A stretch of DNA of 64,000 nt from contig JANTQA010000012.1 of the NCBI GenBank assembly GCA_027625915.1, positions 2,077,001-2,141,000 of the forward strand. Reading direction: 5' to 3'. Within the stretch, counting starts at the first letter, position 1, and each line of letters starts with the position of its first letter. The stretch comes from Anaeramoeba flamelloides (Eukaryota; Metamonada; Anaeramoebidae). Shown in pieces: positions 1 to 12,500 of the stretch. Position numbers and translations under genes: made by a program. The notes under the pieces were generated by a model, which worked only from the letters and a program-made list of their open reading frames with translations, ran no database searches and was not told where the DNA came from.

Positions 1-757
1 AAATCATCTATTTTGGAATATCTGTTCGATAAAATATTTTATGTTAAAAGATTTCTTAAGAACCATAATATAAAATTGTTTATTTCATTTCTATTTCTCT
101 TTATTTGTTGTCTTATGATCTTTTAAACAGTTTTTAAAAAAAAATATCCAATGCTAATGTGATTTTTTGTTTTTTGTTTTGATTATTTATTGGGAATATT
201 TACATTAAGGGAACTTTGTTATGTTTTTTTTTATATTTTTTAGATTACCCTAGTAAAAAAAAAAATTCAATGTAATTAGCCTTTATGAACTAATCATTTA
301 TTCAATGACCTTTTCAAATTGACAGTAACATTTGTTATTGTATATTATGCTATCTCTATTTTGCTTAAAAAAAAAAAACTTCAAAAAAAAATTGATTAAA
401 TATCTAAAATGTTTAAATTTGTACTATTTGATATTAAAACAAAAAAAATGAATTATGGAAATGGGCTGAAAAAAAAATTTAAAATAAAAAATCATTGATT
501 AATTTTAGTTAAAAATAAAAAACTAGATAGAAAAACCCCATTCTAAAAATTAGAAAAAATCACAAAAGAAAAATTGGACAAAAAAACTTGAATTTATAGT
601 ATTTTTCCAAACCTACTATAAAATCACGTTTAAGTATACTAACAGTAATTTTTTTATGAGTAACCCTTTTTGCCCATATAAAAGAAAAAAATAGGAAACA
701 AAAAAAAAAGTGATGTAGTACCAAAAAGATGAAAACAAGGGAAACAAAAAATTGAAC

Positions 758-1068
758 GGGTTTATTGTGAAAGGTTAGATTAAACATCATCGAATCTATT
801 AAAGTGAGTCTTTTTAGGTGACTAAATTTGAGACTTCTAATTTAAAGAGTATCGAAAATAGATACAGTCATTAGAATTAGTTAAATTTTTATTTAGTTTT
901 CTAAAAAAATGTATTGGTTTTATTGTTAAGATTTTGTTGAAATTTCATCTAATCTTTTAAAGAGAGATTTTTTAGGTGACTAAATTTGAGACTTCTAATT
1001 CAAAGAGTATCGAAAATAGATACAGTCATTAGAATTAGTTGAATTTTTATTTAGTTTTCTAAAAAAAA
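758..1068. repeat. Tandem duplication, two units of about 155 bp
   Basis: Two direct copies (758-908 and 914-1068) share TTTTAGGTGACTAAATTTG and AGAGTATCGAAAATAGATAC with few differences; the period is about 157 bp. A third, shorter relative lies at 3838-3928 (GGTTAGATGAAATCTCATTT, then AAGTGACTTAATTTGAGAC). Confidence 0.8.
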
Positions 1069-1841
1069 ATATATATCCCTTAGCAACCCAAATAACCTAA
1101 AAACATTTCAAACAAAAATTTTAATTTGAAATGTTATCATGGCATAATAAGGTATAGAATTAATAAAAAATTATCTTAGAAAGAAAATTTTATAATTAAA
1201 AATTGTATAGTTACTTAATATAAAAAAATAACTTGAAAAAAAAATTTTTCAACATTGGTAATTTTTTTTTGGATATTGTGATTTTATTATTTTTCCAAAT
1301 TTTGTCAAAATAAATTTTTTTTTTTTTTTGAAAAGTTTGTCTAGACATCAAAAACCTCTAAGTTTTAATATTTAAAACACATCATACTTTACTGGAAATT
1401 TTTTTGGGGCCCTTTGCACCCCAAAATTGCCTAAAATGCTTGATTAAATAATTTATTCATTATAAAAGTTATTATAACATTACATAGAAAAATTGTTTTA
1501 TCTATTGATTACTATTCAATATCAATATCTATATTAGATTCTAAATAATTTAAAAATAAAAAAAAATATAAATTAAATTAGAAAAAAAATCAAATTTTTT
1601 TTCATTGTAAAATTTTGCAATTTTTTCAACAAGATTTTTTTTCAATTTTAAATGATTTGGCCAATAGTTCGAGTCAGATTAATAATTGATTTTTTTTTTA
1701 TTTTTTACATTTTTTTAATTTTTGACTTTTTAAAATCTAGACATAAAATAAACAATATTGTTGAATTAGAGGCCATATATCAGAACTTATTTAACCAGAT
1801 CTGGATTAATTTATTAAGGAAAAATCCAAATATCGCAGATA
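1069..1841. other. Intergenic, no gene seen
   Basis: AT-rich sequence. A plus-strand frame at 1652-1921 contains a somewhat protein-like stretch (INNIVELEAIYQNLFNQIW) but runs into the DNA element at 1842 and has no recognisable relative. Confidence 0.4.
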
Positions 1842-3119
1842 TAATAGAGGTTTTGATGATAACCTACTTAATTCACGATAAAGTTACAAAAATCGTGATT
1901 ATCTTGAAAAAATCGCTATAATTTATATCAGAAAATCGCAATATTCAATATTATCGCGATAATATAACAAATCACGATAATTCTATAAAATCGCGATAAT
2001 TATTATAAAATCGCAATAAATGCCAAAATATCGCGATTACTTTTTAATCGCGATAATATAGTTGATGATTTTTTGGGTTAATTAAGAAATATTTAAACAA
2101 AAAATTTTTTTTGATGAAAAAATAGATTATGTAAAAAAAAATCATTCTTTGAAAAAGCAACAATTAAAGATACTTGATCCAATCAAGGATCAGATCAAAG
2201 AGTTTTATTGTGTTTTCATTTTATTTGGTTGACAAACCTATCGATCCTTTAAGATCAACAACAATAAGAAATAAAGAGAAATAAATATTTTTCTCAGTTA
2301 ATCATGGTGTTGGAAAATGCTTTGAATAAAAGGGTATTTACAAAACAACCAACCCTTTGCCCTTTCTTTAAAAAAATTTGCTCTTGTGGTTAAAATATTT
2401 TCAATATTCTCCGAAAGCTAAAAGGGGTTGATAAACTTTTCAAACTCTTTCACAACATCCTTTTCTGTCAGATGATCACCAATTATTAAGATTTTTTATC
2501 GATTTGTCTTCTTGTTTTTCTTTTTCTTCTTTGAGCATCTCTGTATTGGACCGAAAACACAATTAGAGCTTAGAGGTTTTGGTTTGATCGACCACCAATA
2601 AGAACGAAAATTATTCTTTATTCTTTTTTGCTATTTAAAATTGTGAAGGTAACAACCCCATTGTCAAAAAACACATCTATCTTATATTCAAGTGTATTGT
2701 TGAAATGGGTAATTATTAGTTTGAGAATAAAATTTGTTTGAGATTTTATATTTTGATAAAAAAAAAAAAATGAATCGAAATAAATTTTCTGTTTCCACTA
2801 CAAGCCAAACTTATTCCCTTCAAAAAAGTTTTCTGTCTTACAAAACTTTCAAACACTTGAAGACAGTACACAACCCTTACAAACACTTTCAAAAATTTAT
2901 TAAAGGGAAAAGTGTTGTAAAAGTCTCAAGACTTTGTAAAAGTCAAGAGATTTTTTTAAGGTAATTCCAAAAAAATAATTTTTCATTTTTTCGCGATAAT
3001 GTGAATATCGCGATAATTTTGAATATCGCGATAAAGTTGGAGTAATTACGATTTTTAATAATATCGCGATTTTATTATGTATATCATGATAATATATGTT
3101 ATCATCAAAACCTCTATTA
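1842..3119. mobile_element. 1.28-kb DNA element with terminal inverted repeats and ATCGCGAT arrays
   Basis: The left end TAATAGAGGTTTTGATGATA recurs inverted at 3100-3119. Just inside each end lie clusters of the palindrome ATCGCGAT, often extended to ATTATCGCGATAAT: four perfect copies plus ATCACGAT, ATCGTGAT and ATCGCAAT variants at 1875-2055, and three perfect plus partial copies at 2990-3070. Terminal inverted repeats with subterminal motif arrays are typical of DNA transposons whose transposase binds the subterminal sites. No transposase is recognisable. The minus strand at about 2300-2500 holds a peptide-like frame (see findings). Confidence 0.75.
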
Positions 3120-3954
3120 TTCAAATTTTTACCAATAACAAAATGCAATAAAAAAAATTGTTTCGGAGATTCTTTTATTATATTGGAATAATATTTAAGA
3201 GTTATTTTTTATTTTATTTTAAATTTAGGTATAAATATTTTATCGATTAAAAAGTAATTTATATTTGTTTTATTCCAATTCAATAAATTGAAATTAATTT
3301 ACAATTTTTTTTTTTTTTGATTTTCAATTATTATCTATTGCTTAAATAAAAGTTTTAGAAAATTAATCATATTAAAAATTTAATTTTGGCCTAAAGAAAT
3401 AAATTTCATTTTTAACTTAATTGGATATTTATTGAAATTTTTTCTAAAAAAAAAAATTAAATTTCAAAGTAATTTATTTTTTTATATATTTTTTAAATCA
3501 TAAAATTAGCAAAATTGTTTGGTTTTCATTATTAATAAATTAATGTGTTGAGTTTTGAATTACTATTAATGTAATAAAATTTCTGATTTAAAAAAATAAA
3601 ATAAAAATAAAATCTTTAAAAAAAATGTAAAAATGAATAATTATTATTTTTTTTTTCAATTTCAAAAAAAAAATCAATAACTTAACTACTTTATCTTTGA
3701 ACTATTTTGACTTTTTATAATAATTCAAATCTGGATTAAAGACAAATAAGAAAATTAATATATTAGTAGATCAATATCATTTTAAATCTAATTTAAAAAA
3801 CTTGATGAAATTTAGGCAAATCCGGGGTGCTAAGTGATATATTGGATTTATTGTTAAGGGTTAGATGAAATCTCATTTAATCTGTTCAAGAGAGAATTTT
3901 TAAGTGACTTAATTTGAGACTTTTCTCAAAAAAAAAAAAAAAATCTATTTTTAA

Positions 3955-4260
3955 ATTTGTTGAAATTTCACCAACATTTATTGATCTATCAAATTCTCAA
4001 TACTATCAATTTATTGTATATTTTTTTTCTATTCAACAAATCTTTCAATAACCTTTGATCTCATTGAAAAAAATTTCAGGATCAAATGAAACAGATTAAG
4101 TAACTGTAAAAAAGAAGATGAAAACAAAACAAAAAAAAAGACATATAATAAATAGTTTATAAAATAAAAGTTATTTCCAAATTGAATGTATTGTTGGATT
4201 TGTATTCTTTCAAATATTTTAATGGTGTCCAAATTTTTGGAATCTAGTTCCAAATTCATA
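3955..4260. repeat. Dispersed repeat, partner at 33470-33770
   Basis: Diverged direct copies share, in the same order, ATTTATTGATC.ATCAAAT, a T-rich block, GATCAAA.GAAAC, GATGAAAACAAAA and AAAATTATTTCCAA. No coding potential is seen. The partner copy lies inside the RasGEF gene intron 32552-33964. Confidence 0.55.
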
Positions 4261-4907
4261 AGGTTCTTGATAAATAAAATTGGTATTTCATCAAAACAGA
4301 AAGAATTAAGCAGTTAGAAATAGCCTTGTTGAAATTCTAAAACAAAAATTTTTTTTAAGAATTTATAGAAGGAATCAGAATTGGGTCAATATTCTCTTTG
4401 AACCAAGCGCGGTAAACACATAACTAAGTTTTTTCGAGTTTGAATAGATTATATTTTATAAAACACAATTAAAAAATATTCTGTTTTTTTTTTTTTTCTA
4501 TTTTATTATTTTTGAATGAAAAAGAGTATTCGAAAAATAAAGCCTTTTTAAGAAAATAAAGGTTAAGCCACTTATGAAAGCCAGTGCCACACTAATAAGT
4601 TTTTTCAAGATAAAATTAAAAAAAAAAAAATCAAACATAAATACTCTATGAGACAACACATACTCTAATGAACATCCAATAATTGTTATCAGAATATTTT
4701 TTTTTATATTTTCTGAGTTGTATTTATATTTTCTTTGTTCAATTTTTAACAAATTTTATTTTTTTAAATAAATATTAAATAGTCTGAAAATTCATTTTGA
4801 TTATTTAAAATTATTTCCATAATTCAATCTAAAACCCTTCCAGATATTAAAAAAGGACATTATCTTTGAAAATACGCACATTTAAAGGCTTATCCAATTA
4901 ATTGGAT

Positions 4908-4908
4908 A

Positions 4909-4941
<33 letters not shown>
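4908..4941. repeat. (TA)n microsatellite
   Basis: An uninterrupted TA run. Similar tracts are at 8246-8277, 25988-26010 and 59955-59990. Confidence 0.9.
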
Positions 4942-5050
4942 CTAATAAAGAAAATTAAAAAGTATTTGTATGGCAATTTTTATTTTATTTTTTATTTGTT
5001 TGAAAATAAAATTCGAAAATAAAATATTTTGCATGATTAAACGATTTCAT

Positions 5051-6769
5051 TTATTTTCTAGCCAATCTACGTTTAAATCTATATAAAGCAAGATTATCAT
5101 TTGATCTTTTTTTCTGATAATTATTATTATTATTAGATTGATTATTATTATTACTATTATTATTATTTCTTTTTTGATTATTTTGAGGATTATTGTTGTT
5201 GTTGTTGTTGTTATTATTATTTCTATTATTGTTATTGTTGCTTCTATTATTGTTATAACGATTGTAATAATTGTTTTGGTACTCATTTCCGTATAATTCT
5301 TGTTTCCTTCTTAATTCTTGATGGTACTGCCTTTTGTGATAATTAAACGAATGATAATTTGATGGTAACTCATCATTATTATAACGATTTGTATTATTTT
5401 CTGATTTGTTATTTTTCATCTTTTCCTGCAACTTCTTTCTTGCCTTTTCAGTCTGTTCAATATTTTTAAGTTTGTTTCTTTTTTGTTAAAAAAAAAAAAA
5501 GTATTCAAATTGATAACCAAAAAATTATCCAATAAAGATCAAAAAAGGAAAAACTCCTTGTGTGAAAAAGAAGTAAAAGTAAAAATAAATTGTTTACTCG
5601 ATAGGAAGTTTAACTTCTTGAACTGAATTTAAAGCTATATCAACGTCTTCAACAACTAGGTTACTCTGTTAAATTCCCATAACAATAAGAAATAGAAAGA
5701 ATTAATTAAAGCCAACTTCATTAGTAAAATTCATAAGAAGAATTTAATTGTGGAGAAATATTTTTTTGGTTCATTTGAAAAAAGTGAGGCGAAAAAAGTA
5801 TTTAATATTGTCCGAAAAATAGGTATGCTTTGGTTGCCATCATTTTATTAGATACTGTTTGTTGAAAAATAAATGGAACAAACTTTTTCAGACAGCTTTC
5901 CAAAAAAGAGATTAAAGAGATCAAAGGAAAATTTTCAAATTTTTGAATTCCATAAATCAGTTTAAATTATTATTATATTCTTTTTGAATTGAAGACTTTG
6001 GAGGTTTGTTTGAATTCTTGTTTTTTGATTTATTTTAAGGAAAGCTGAAAGAAAATTTTGATCTTTTTATTTTAAATAAACAGTAATTTATCTATCTTTT
6101 TTTTTTTTAGAAAGTTCAAAGAAAAATTTGATCCTGTTATTTTGTAATTAACAGTACTTATAAAAACCTTTTTTCTCACACTTTTTTAAAATACCCATCA
6201 TGCTAAAATGTACAAAACACATGTGGAAAAATAAAAATACAATGATATTCGGATCAAAATAAACAAGAAAGAAAACTTACTGTAATTTTAAGATGTTCAG
6301 GTAAATCTTCTAATTGACTCATTATTGAGAAATCTGTGGTTTGTTGAGGTTGCTGTGGCTTTGAAGTAACAAACCCTTTTGGTATATCTTTATTTGAAGC
6401 TTGTCTTTTTTTTTTTAATTCAGATTCAATATATTCCATCATCTGCTTTTCTAAGATATCGGGCTTTTCAGATTGCGCAGTAAACTGATCCTCCAACTTG
6501 TTTGATCTTTTCTTTTTTGAAGTTGAGCTGCTCGTTCCATAATTATTTGAATTTTTACTTTTTTTATTATTCGACAAACGTTTTGAATCTTTGTTTGTTA
6601 AAACACTTGCATTAATACCTTTTAAAAGCCTTCTTCTTTTTTCAAATTTGGTTTTTACTTTGCGTGTAAGTTTTTCAGATTTCTCTTTTTCTTCTTTTTC
6701 GTTTAGTGTTGTTGTTATTGACTTGTTTGATTTTCTTTTCTTTCTTATTTTTCTGAATTTTACACTCAT
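5051..6769 (-). CDS. C9orf78/TLS1-family spliceosome-associated protein, 3 exons
   Basis: The exons are complement(6281..6769, 5598..5665, 5051..5477), giving 327 residues with all joins in frame. The donors are GTAAGT and GTAAAC; the acceptors are AACAG and AAAAAG. The family (human C9orf78, fission yeast Tls1) associates with the spliceosome in the nucleus. Visible family landmarks, in order, are a basic N-terminus, the segment MMEYIESELKKKR near residue 110 (human MMKYIETELKKRK), LEDLPEHLKI at the end of exon 1 (human LYELPENIRV), VEDVDIALN in exon 2, ENKLKNIEQTEKAR at the start of exon 3, NYHSFNYHKRQYHQE (human NYVQHNRFYHEE), and a basic tail YRFKRRLARK. A long poly-Asn insertion sits between the last two, coded by AAC/AAT repeats at about 5130-5290. 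Length is close to the human protein (about 290) plus that tract. The first intron is 615 bp and the second 120 bp. The identification is from remembered family motifs; I am fairly sure. Confidence 0.85.
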
Positions 6770-6914
6770 TATTTATTAAAGATTTAAACAAAGCTAAATA
6801 TATAAAAAAATGATTAATTTGTCTTAAAGTTTATATTCATAGTTTAAATCTGTTTTAAAAAAACAACAGTAAAAACATGTGATTTCTGAAAATTTTAAAT
6901 TGAAGGTGTTTTCA

Positions 6915-7094
6915 TTAAGGGACTAGTCTCTATTATTTTTTTTTTTAACCAATTTCTAAATAAGAGTTCCTTATCTCGAAATATTTTTAATATTAAAAAT
7001 AAATAGGGTTTTTAAAATCTAAGTTATTTACAAAATATTTTCTCAACCTCTATTAAATTTAGGTAAAAAAATTTAATAGAGATTAGTCACTTAA
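6915..7094. mobile_element. TTAA-flanked MITE, copy 1
   Basis: A 180-bp element starting TTAAGGGACTAGTCTCTATT and ending GATTAGTCACTTAA; the ends are inverted repeats of about 35 bp. The four copies in this window share CTAAATAAG.ATTCCTTATC and TTAAATTTAGGTAAAAAAAT internally. TTAA at both edges suggests a piggyBac-type target duplication. Confidence 0.8.
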
Positions 7095-8240
7095 GGGAGT
7101 CCCAAAAGTTACCAATTTTGAAAGTCTCAGTTTTAGAGAAAAAGAATGATTGAAATCATTTCTTTAACCAATATATTGATATTTTAATAAACATGAGAGA
7201 GTTAGATGTCCTAGTATAATATCTTTGCTTACCAATTCGGAAATGGAAATCAAAAAAAAATATTAAAATTGATCAAAAAAAAAATAAATAAAATTATTTA
7301 TATCTTTTCTTATCTCTAAAATTTGATACAATTACTTCTTCTTTGCTTGAGTTTATTTTAATTCTCAAACAAAATCTTTTGTTTGTAAAATTTTTGATTA
7401 ATAAATTACTTTCTATTTCTCAAGAATTTTTAAAATAAATTTATATATCCTATTTTTCTCTAAATTGGTCTAATTCTTGATTGAGTTCAGAAAAAAGGAT
7501 ATTTTTTTACAGGTTTCTCTACAGAAATAGAAATTTATTGGATCTTTTTGTTTGGTTTTATAATTTTTTATTTTGTAATTAAAATGAAAACTCAAAATAA
7601 TTCTGAATTTCTGATTGAAATTTTTTCTAAATTTTTCAATTTCTTTTTCTTTGGGTTGAATTTTTTATAGTTGTTTTTATGATTTCTATAATTCAATTCT
7701 TTTTTTTTAATTTTTGAAACAGTCTTGTTTATTTGAGTGTGATTTAAAATATTAGAAGAAAGAATTTTATAAACAACTTTGTAAAAAAAGGGGGTTAAAA
7801 TAATAATAAAAATTGAATTGGTGTGAACAATTCAAAGTAATCATTTGTTTGGGCTAAATAAATTAAGAAGATAAAAATAATCAAATCTTGACAAATATTT
7901 TTTTATTAATTTATTTTTTTTTCGTTCTTAATTTTCAAAAAGTTAATTATGAAAGAATCTTTTTCTTGTTTTGTTTTCTAAAAGGTTGTATTTATTTCAA
8001 ATGGGAATCTTCTCATGTATTATTTTTTTTTGGTTCATTATTGGATTAATTTCAAATATTCATATAAACACATTTCTAGGTTCAAAACCAAAAATTTATT
8101 TTACCAAAAATTTAATCAAAAAAAATGTTCAAAAATTGAAAAAAAAAAGATTCAAATCTGATTTACTTTGGTATTCTTTTTACAATTAAAGCAGCAGTTG
8201 GGTATTTTAGTTTTAATATTTCAATATTAAATGGCACTCA

Positions 8241-8279
<39 letters not shown>

Positions 8280-9599
8280 ATATTCAGTAAGGTTCCCACA
8301 ATTATAAATTTATCAAAATAGTAAAATGTATATACTTGATTAAATATTTTTTTAAAAAAAGTTTCCCTTGTTAATGATTGTTTGATTGAGCATACAATTA
8401 CCTCTTAAAATGCCCTTTTAAAAATTAAAAACTTCTCATTATTTAATTTATTTTCAAGAAGTGAAGGATTTAAAGTGTTAAATGTCACTGTCTAACTGTG
8501 TGATTGCCTCTTGTTAAGAACTCTACTTAACACTTTTAAACCTTGAATTCAACACTTTGTTCAAAATAATATATTTTCTAATTCCAAGTTAAAAAAAAAA
8601 AAAGTTGGAAATTATCTTGATAAACCTAAATCACAAATTTTTTAAGTTCTTAAAATGATTAAAGAAAATTTATTAAATTAGCTTATTTTCAAATAAACAA
8701 AATTAATTCAAATTAATAATTCTATTAAATAATAATAATAAAAAGATGTTATCAAATAACTGATTTTAAAACCAACAGTTCCTAGTTTATCCTTTTCATA
8801 TTTAAAAAAGAATATTACCTACTCTTCTAAATTTCAAGAAATTTACTAAATATTTAAAAAATAAAATAAAAGATCCATTTTTTCCCAATATCCAAGTACA
8901 CAATATTTGGATAAATTTTTTAGATATTTTTTAAATAAGATTAAAGGTCCAAGGTTATTTGTTCATATAGTCTCTTATATTACGAAAAGTGAGATTTCTT
9001 TAAAATAAAATTTTTTTGCAAATTTTTCTTTTTCAAATTTGATCCAAAAATCTCAAACAAAAAGCATAAGATCTTCTTGACTGAAAATTAATTGTAATAA
9101 TGAACTTATTTTAAAAATATTTCTCATTTCTCTAAAGTCGATTAATAAGTTTTTTTATCAAGTTTAATTGAATCCTTGTGAAAATAATTACCCTATTACC
9201 TTTGTAAAAAAAAATAAATAATAGTTACTAATCCGTTAAGAATTTTCAATCAAGATCAAAAAATCAACAAATACCTTCCACTCTTGATAATATTAAATTT
9301 TGTCACACACACCAAGTAGGACTTTAACAGGTTAACAATTTAGAAAATCTGAGACGATTGATCGCATCTGATCATAGATATGATTTAGACTATAAACACA
9401 TCAAATATTTGAAAAGTTTTTATTTGAAAATGAAAAATTAAAAAATTAAAAAAAAATCCAAAATATTAAAAAATAATTTGTTTTTATTGTAAAGAACAAG
9501 AAATTTCAAGAATAATTGAATAATTGGTCATCTAATTTTTGTGATATTTCTGATTTTTTCTAAAACAAAATTTAGTAAAAAAATAAAAAAATAAATTTA
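7095..9599. other. Intergenic, no gene seen
   Basis: Low-complexity AT-rich DNA with a (TA)n tract at 8246-8277 and an inverted repeat at 8462-8565. Short frames are A/T-run driven. It holds the 3' flank of NAA15. Confidence 0.5.
8462..8565. repeat. Imperfect inverted repeat of about 100 bp
   Basis: AAGGATTTAAAGTGTTAAAT at the left pairs with CTTAACACTTTTAAACCTTG at the right, with more pairing outside. It is a single copy here. Confidence 0.5.
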
Positions 9600-12500
9600 T
9601 TAATTTTCTTCTTTTTTAATTTCCTTTTCCACCTTTTCTTCCTTCTCCTTTTCTTCCTTTTCTTTTTGTTGTTGTTGTTGTTGTTGTTGTCTTTTCTTTT
9701 TTTCCTCCTCTTCTTTTTCCAATTTTTTTTGTTTTCTAACTTGGATAATTTGAGGGTTAAAAATTGTAGAATATTTAAATTTGGTACTATATTTTTCACG
9801 GTATTGATTAGCAATCTTTTCATCAATTTTTTGTAATTTTAAGAAGACATTTGTACAAGCATTAATTAGTCTTTTATTTTCATATTCAAGACCATCGACT
9901 TCCATCATTATTCCGAGAGCCTTTTCTTTATCTTCTTTGAGTAATAACATGACTTCAGCAGCAGAAACTCTATGTTCGAGAATTGAAATATTTTTTTGTA
10001 AAAATTGTTGATTATATTCAGATAAAGAATTAATTTCAAGTTTCTTTTTTAAATTATTAACCTTTTCAGTAATTTTTTTGTTATTTTCAGCTTGTAAGAA
10101 AAATTCAATTAATAATTTATGGAATTGGAAATCATTTGAATTGATTTCTAAAATTTTATTGATCGAATTTAAGCACTTTTCAAAATTTCCCATTTTTGTA
10201 TAAACCTTCAATGACAATAAATGTGTTTCGATATAATCAGGAGCTTGCTTTTCTAAAACTTCAATTATTTTAACTGCTTCTTTAAGTGGGTTTTCTTTTG
10301 CAATCAATTTTTTTCCAACTAAATCATCGTCTTCCCTTAATTTTTTTTCATCGTCATCTAATTTTGGGTTTGACAATTCTTTGTCTAATTTAATTTGCAG
10401 ATCTTTTTCTTCAATTTCGCATTGTTTGATTAACTCATTTCTAAATTCTTTGCCCTTTTCATGAAGATTTAAATATATTTCAATTGCTCCTCTTGCTCCA
10501 ATCCAAAAGAATTGATCTGTAAAAACTTGATCTGTGAATTTAATTAATCTTGTTAATGTTCGAAGATTACCTTCTCTTAAACAAAATGAATGATAATTAA
10601 ATTGATTATCAAAATATGCATGGAAATTGTTTACTGTTTGGTTGAACATTTTTAATGCCTTGGGGTAATCTTCTTTTCGAAGATATGATGCTCCAACTTC
10701 ATTAGTCATCCACGATACCTGGAAATATCTCCAATTTGGGAAATTATGTAGATCCTATATTTGTAGAATTATTTTATTAAGATTTATGATCAAGTTATGG
10801 ATTTTTTAAATTATTACATTGAATAGTTTGTAATATTATTTCGATTTTAATTTTTATTTATATTTTTATTTATATATTGTAATTTATTTTTATTTTTATT
10901 TTAATTTTAATTTTTATTAATAGAAATATAATATTAGATATTATTTAAATTAAAAGAATTTTGTAAAAATTATTAAAATTTTTGAAAACAAAAAAAAAAA
11001 GAAAAAATAAAAATTTACAGGCATAAAAATATTAAATGTATCAGATCCACGAGTTATATTATCATTTCTGACCAAATATTTTGCTGAGAGGTTATTGATA
11101 TGTCTATCTGCTAAATCTAAATTTCTTGATTTTTCTAAAAAGCGTGATGCTTCTTCTGTATCACCTACATGCTATTATTTATAAAAAATTTTATTTATTA
11201 ATTATTTTTGTTTTTTAAAAGAATATTAATCGATTAACATTTAAAATTTTCATTTAAATTAATTTATGATTTTTTTAATCTTTTTTATTTGAATTATTTT
11301 ATAAAAATTGAATTTTATTAATCATTAAATAATTAAAATTTTAAAACATTCTTGTTCAAGTTTGAAAATTAATACATTTTTTTTTTTTTTTTTCCATTAA
11401 AAAGGTGAGTAATAAAAGTTCACCTGTTTGCCGGTAGGTTTTTTTTAATTTAAGAAATAAATGGAAAATTTCAAAAATTTTCTTTTTATATCAAAAATTA
11501 AAAAAAAAACGCTGTTAGCTTTTCCAGAATTTAAAAGAATAGAGTAAAATCATAGATTTTGCTCAATTCTTTTGAATTTTGGAAAAGCTAGGCACTCTAC
11601 GACACTTCCCGAATACCTAATTTGAATTAGAGATATTGTTAAATCGAGTGAGGGAGTGAATCTGGCCAATTCTCTCAAAAATCTAATTCACTCCATATAT
11701 TGAGAGGTGTTTTGTTACAATTCTTATTCAGGTTAGATTTTTATAATATCTCAAAAAGATTCTAATCAATCAGACGATTTCTTCAAAGGATTTAGCGGTT
11801 CTATGAAGCAAAATACCGATTTTTAATCAAAATTACATCTTGGTGGGTTTTGTAACTTTTTGAAAAAATGATAAATAATCAGAAATAATGTGGTTAAGAA
11901 GATTTTCTGTTCCTCGGGCTTCAAATTGTGGCTGTACACTTTGCCACTGGTACATTATTAGTTTTCTAAAATTAATACATTTGTTCAAAAAATAAAATAT
12001 TTTTTTTTCATCATTCTGAAATAATTGCTTGGATAAATTATTAATTAATTGAGATTAAGATTAATCAATATTATTATTTTAATTATTATTTATTTAATTT
12101 AATTCATTTTACTGGAATTGAAACAATGTTAGAATTTAACAAAAAAAAAAATTAACTCGATTTCAAATATTATGAAACATAAAACATCTTTTGATAATAT
12201 CTACATTGTTCTATTTTCAAAAAAGGTTATTCAATTTTAAAAAAAAATAAAATAAATTGACTATTTTTTGTAGAAGAAAACACTTTTTTCAAAAATTTAA
12301 CAGATTTTTTTCATAATATTTAATCGCTATCTAATTTTCGTAGAAAAGCTCATTTTAATTCTCTAAGATTATCTTTGAAATTTATTAGTATTATATTTCA
12401 AAAAAAAATTTATAAAAATAATTGAATTTAAAAAAAAAGGTGTTGATCCTAATTTGCGTAATCAATTTTCTCTATTATATTAACTTCAAACTAATGTTAT

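Noticed and set aside
1860-2060. CRISPR-like spaced palindromes (ATCGCGAT)
   Set aside because: Spacing is irregular, spacers are not of constant length, and the array lies inside a eukaryotic inverted-repeat element.
5047-5286. Ile/Thr-rich minus frame
   Set aside because: Alternative frame of the poly-Asn repeat in the TLS1 homologue.
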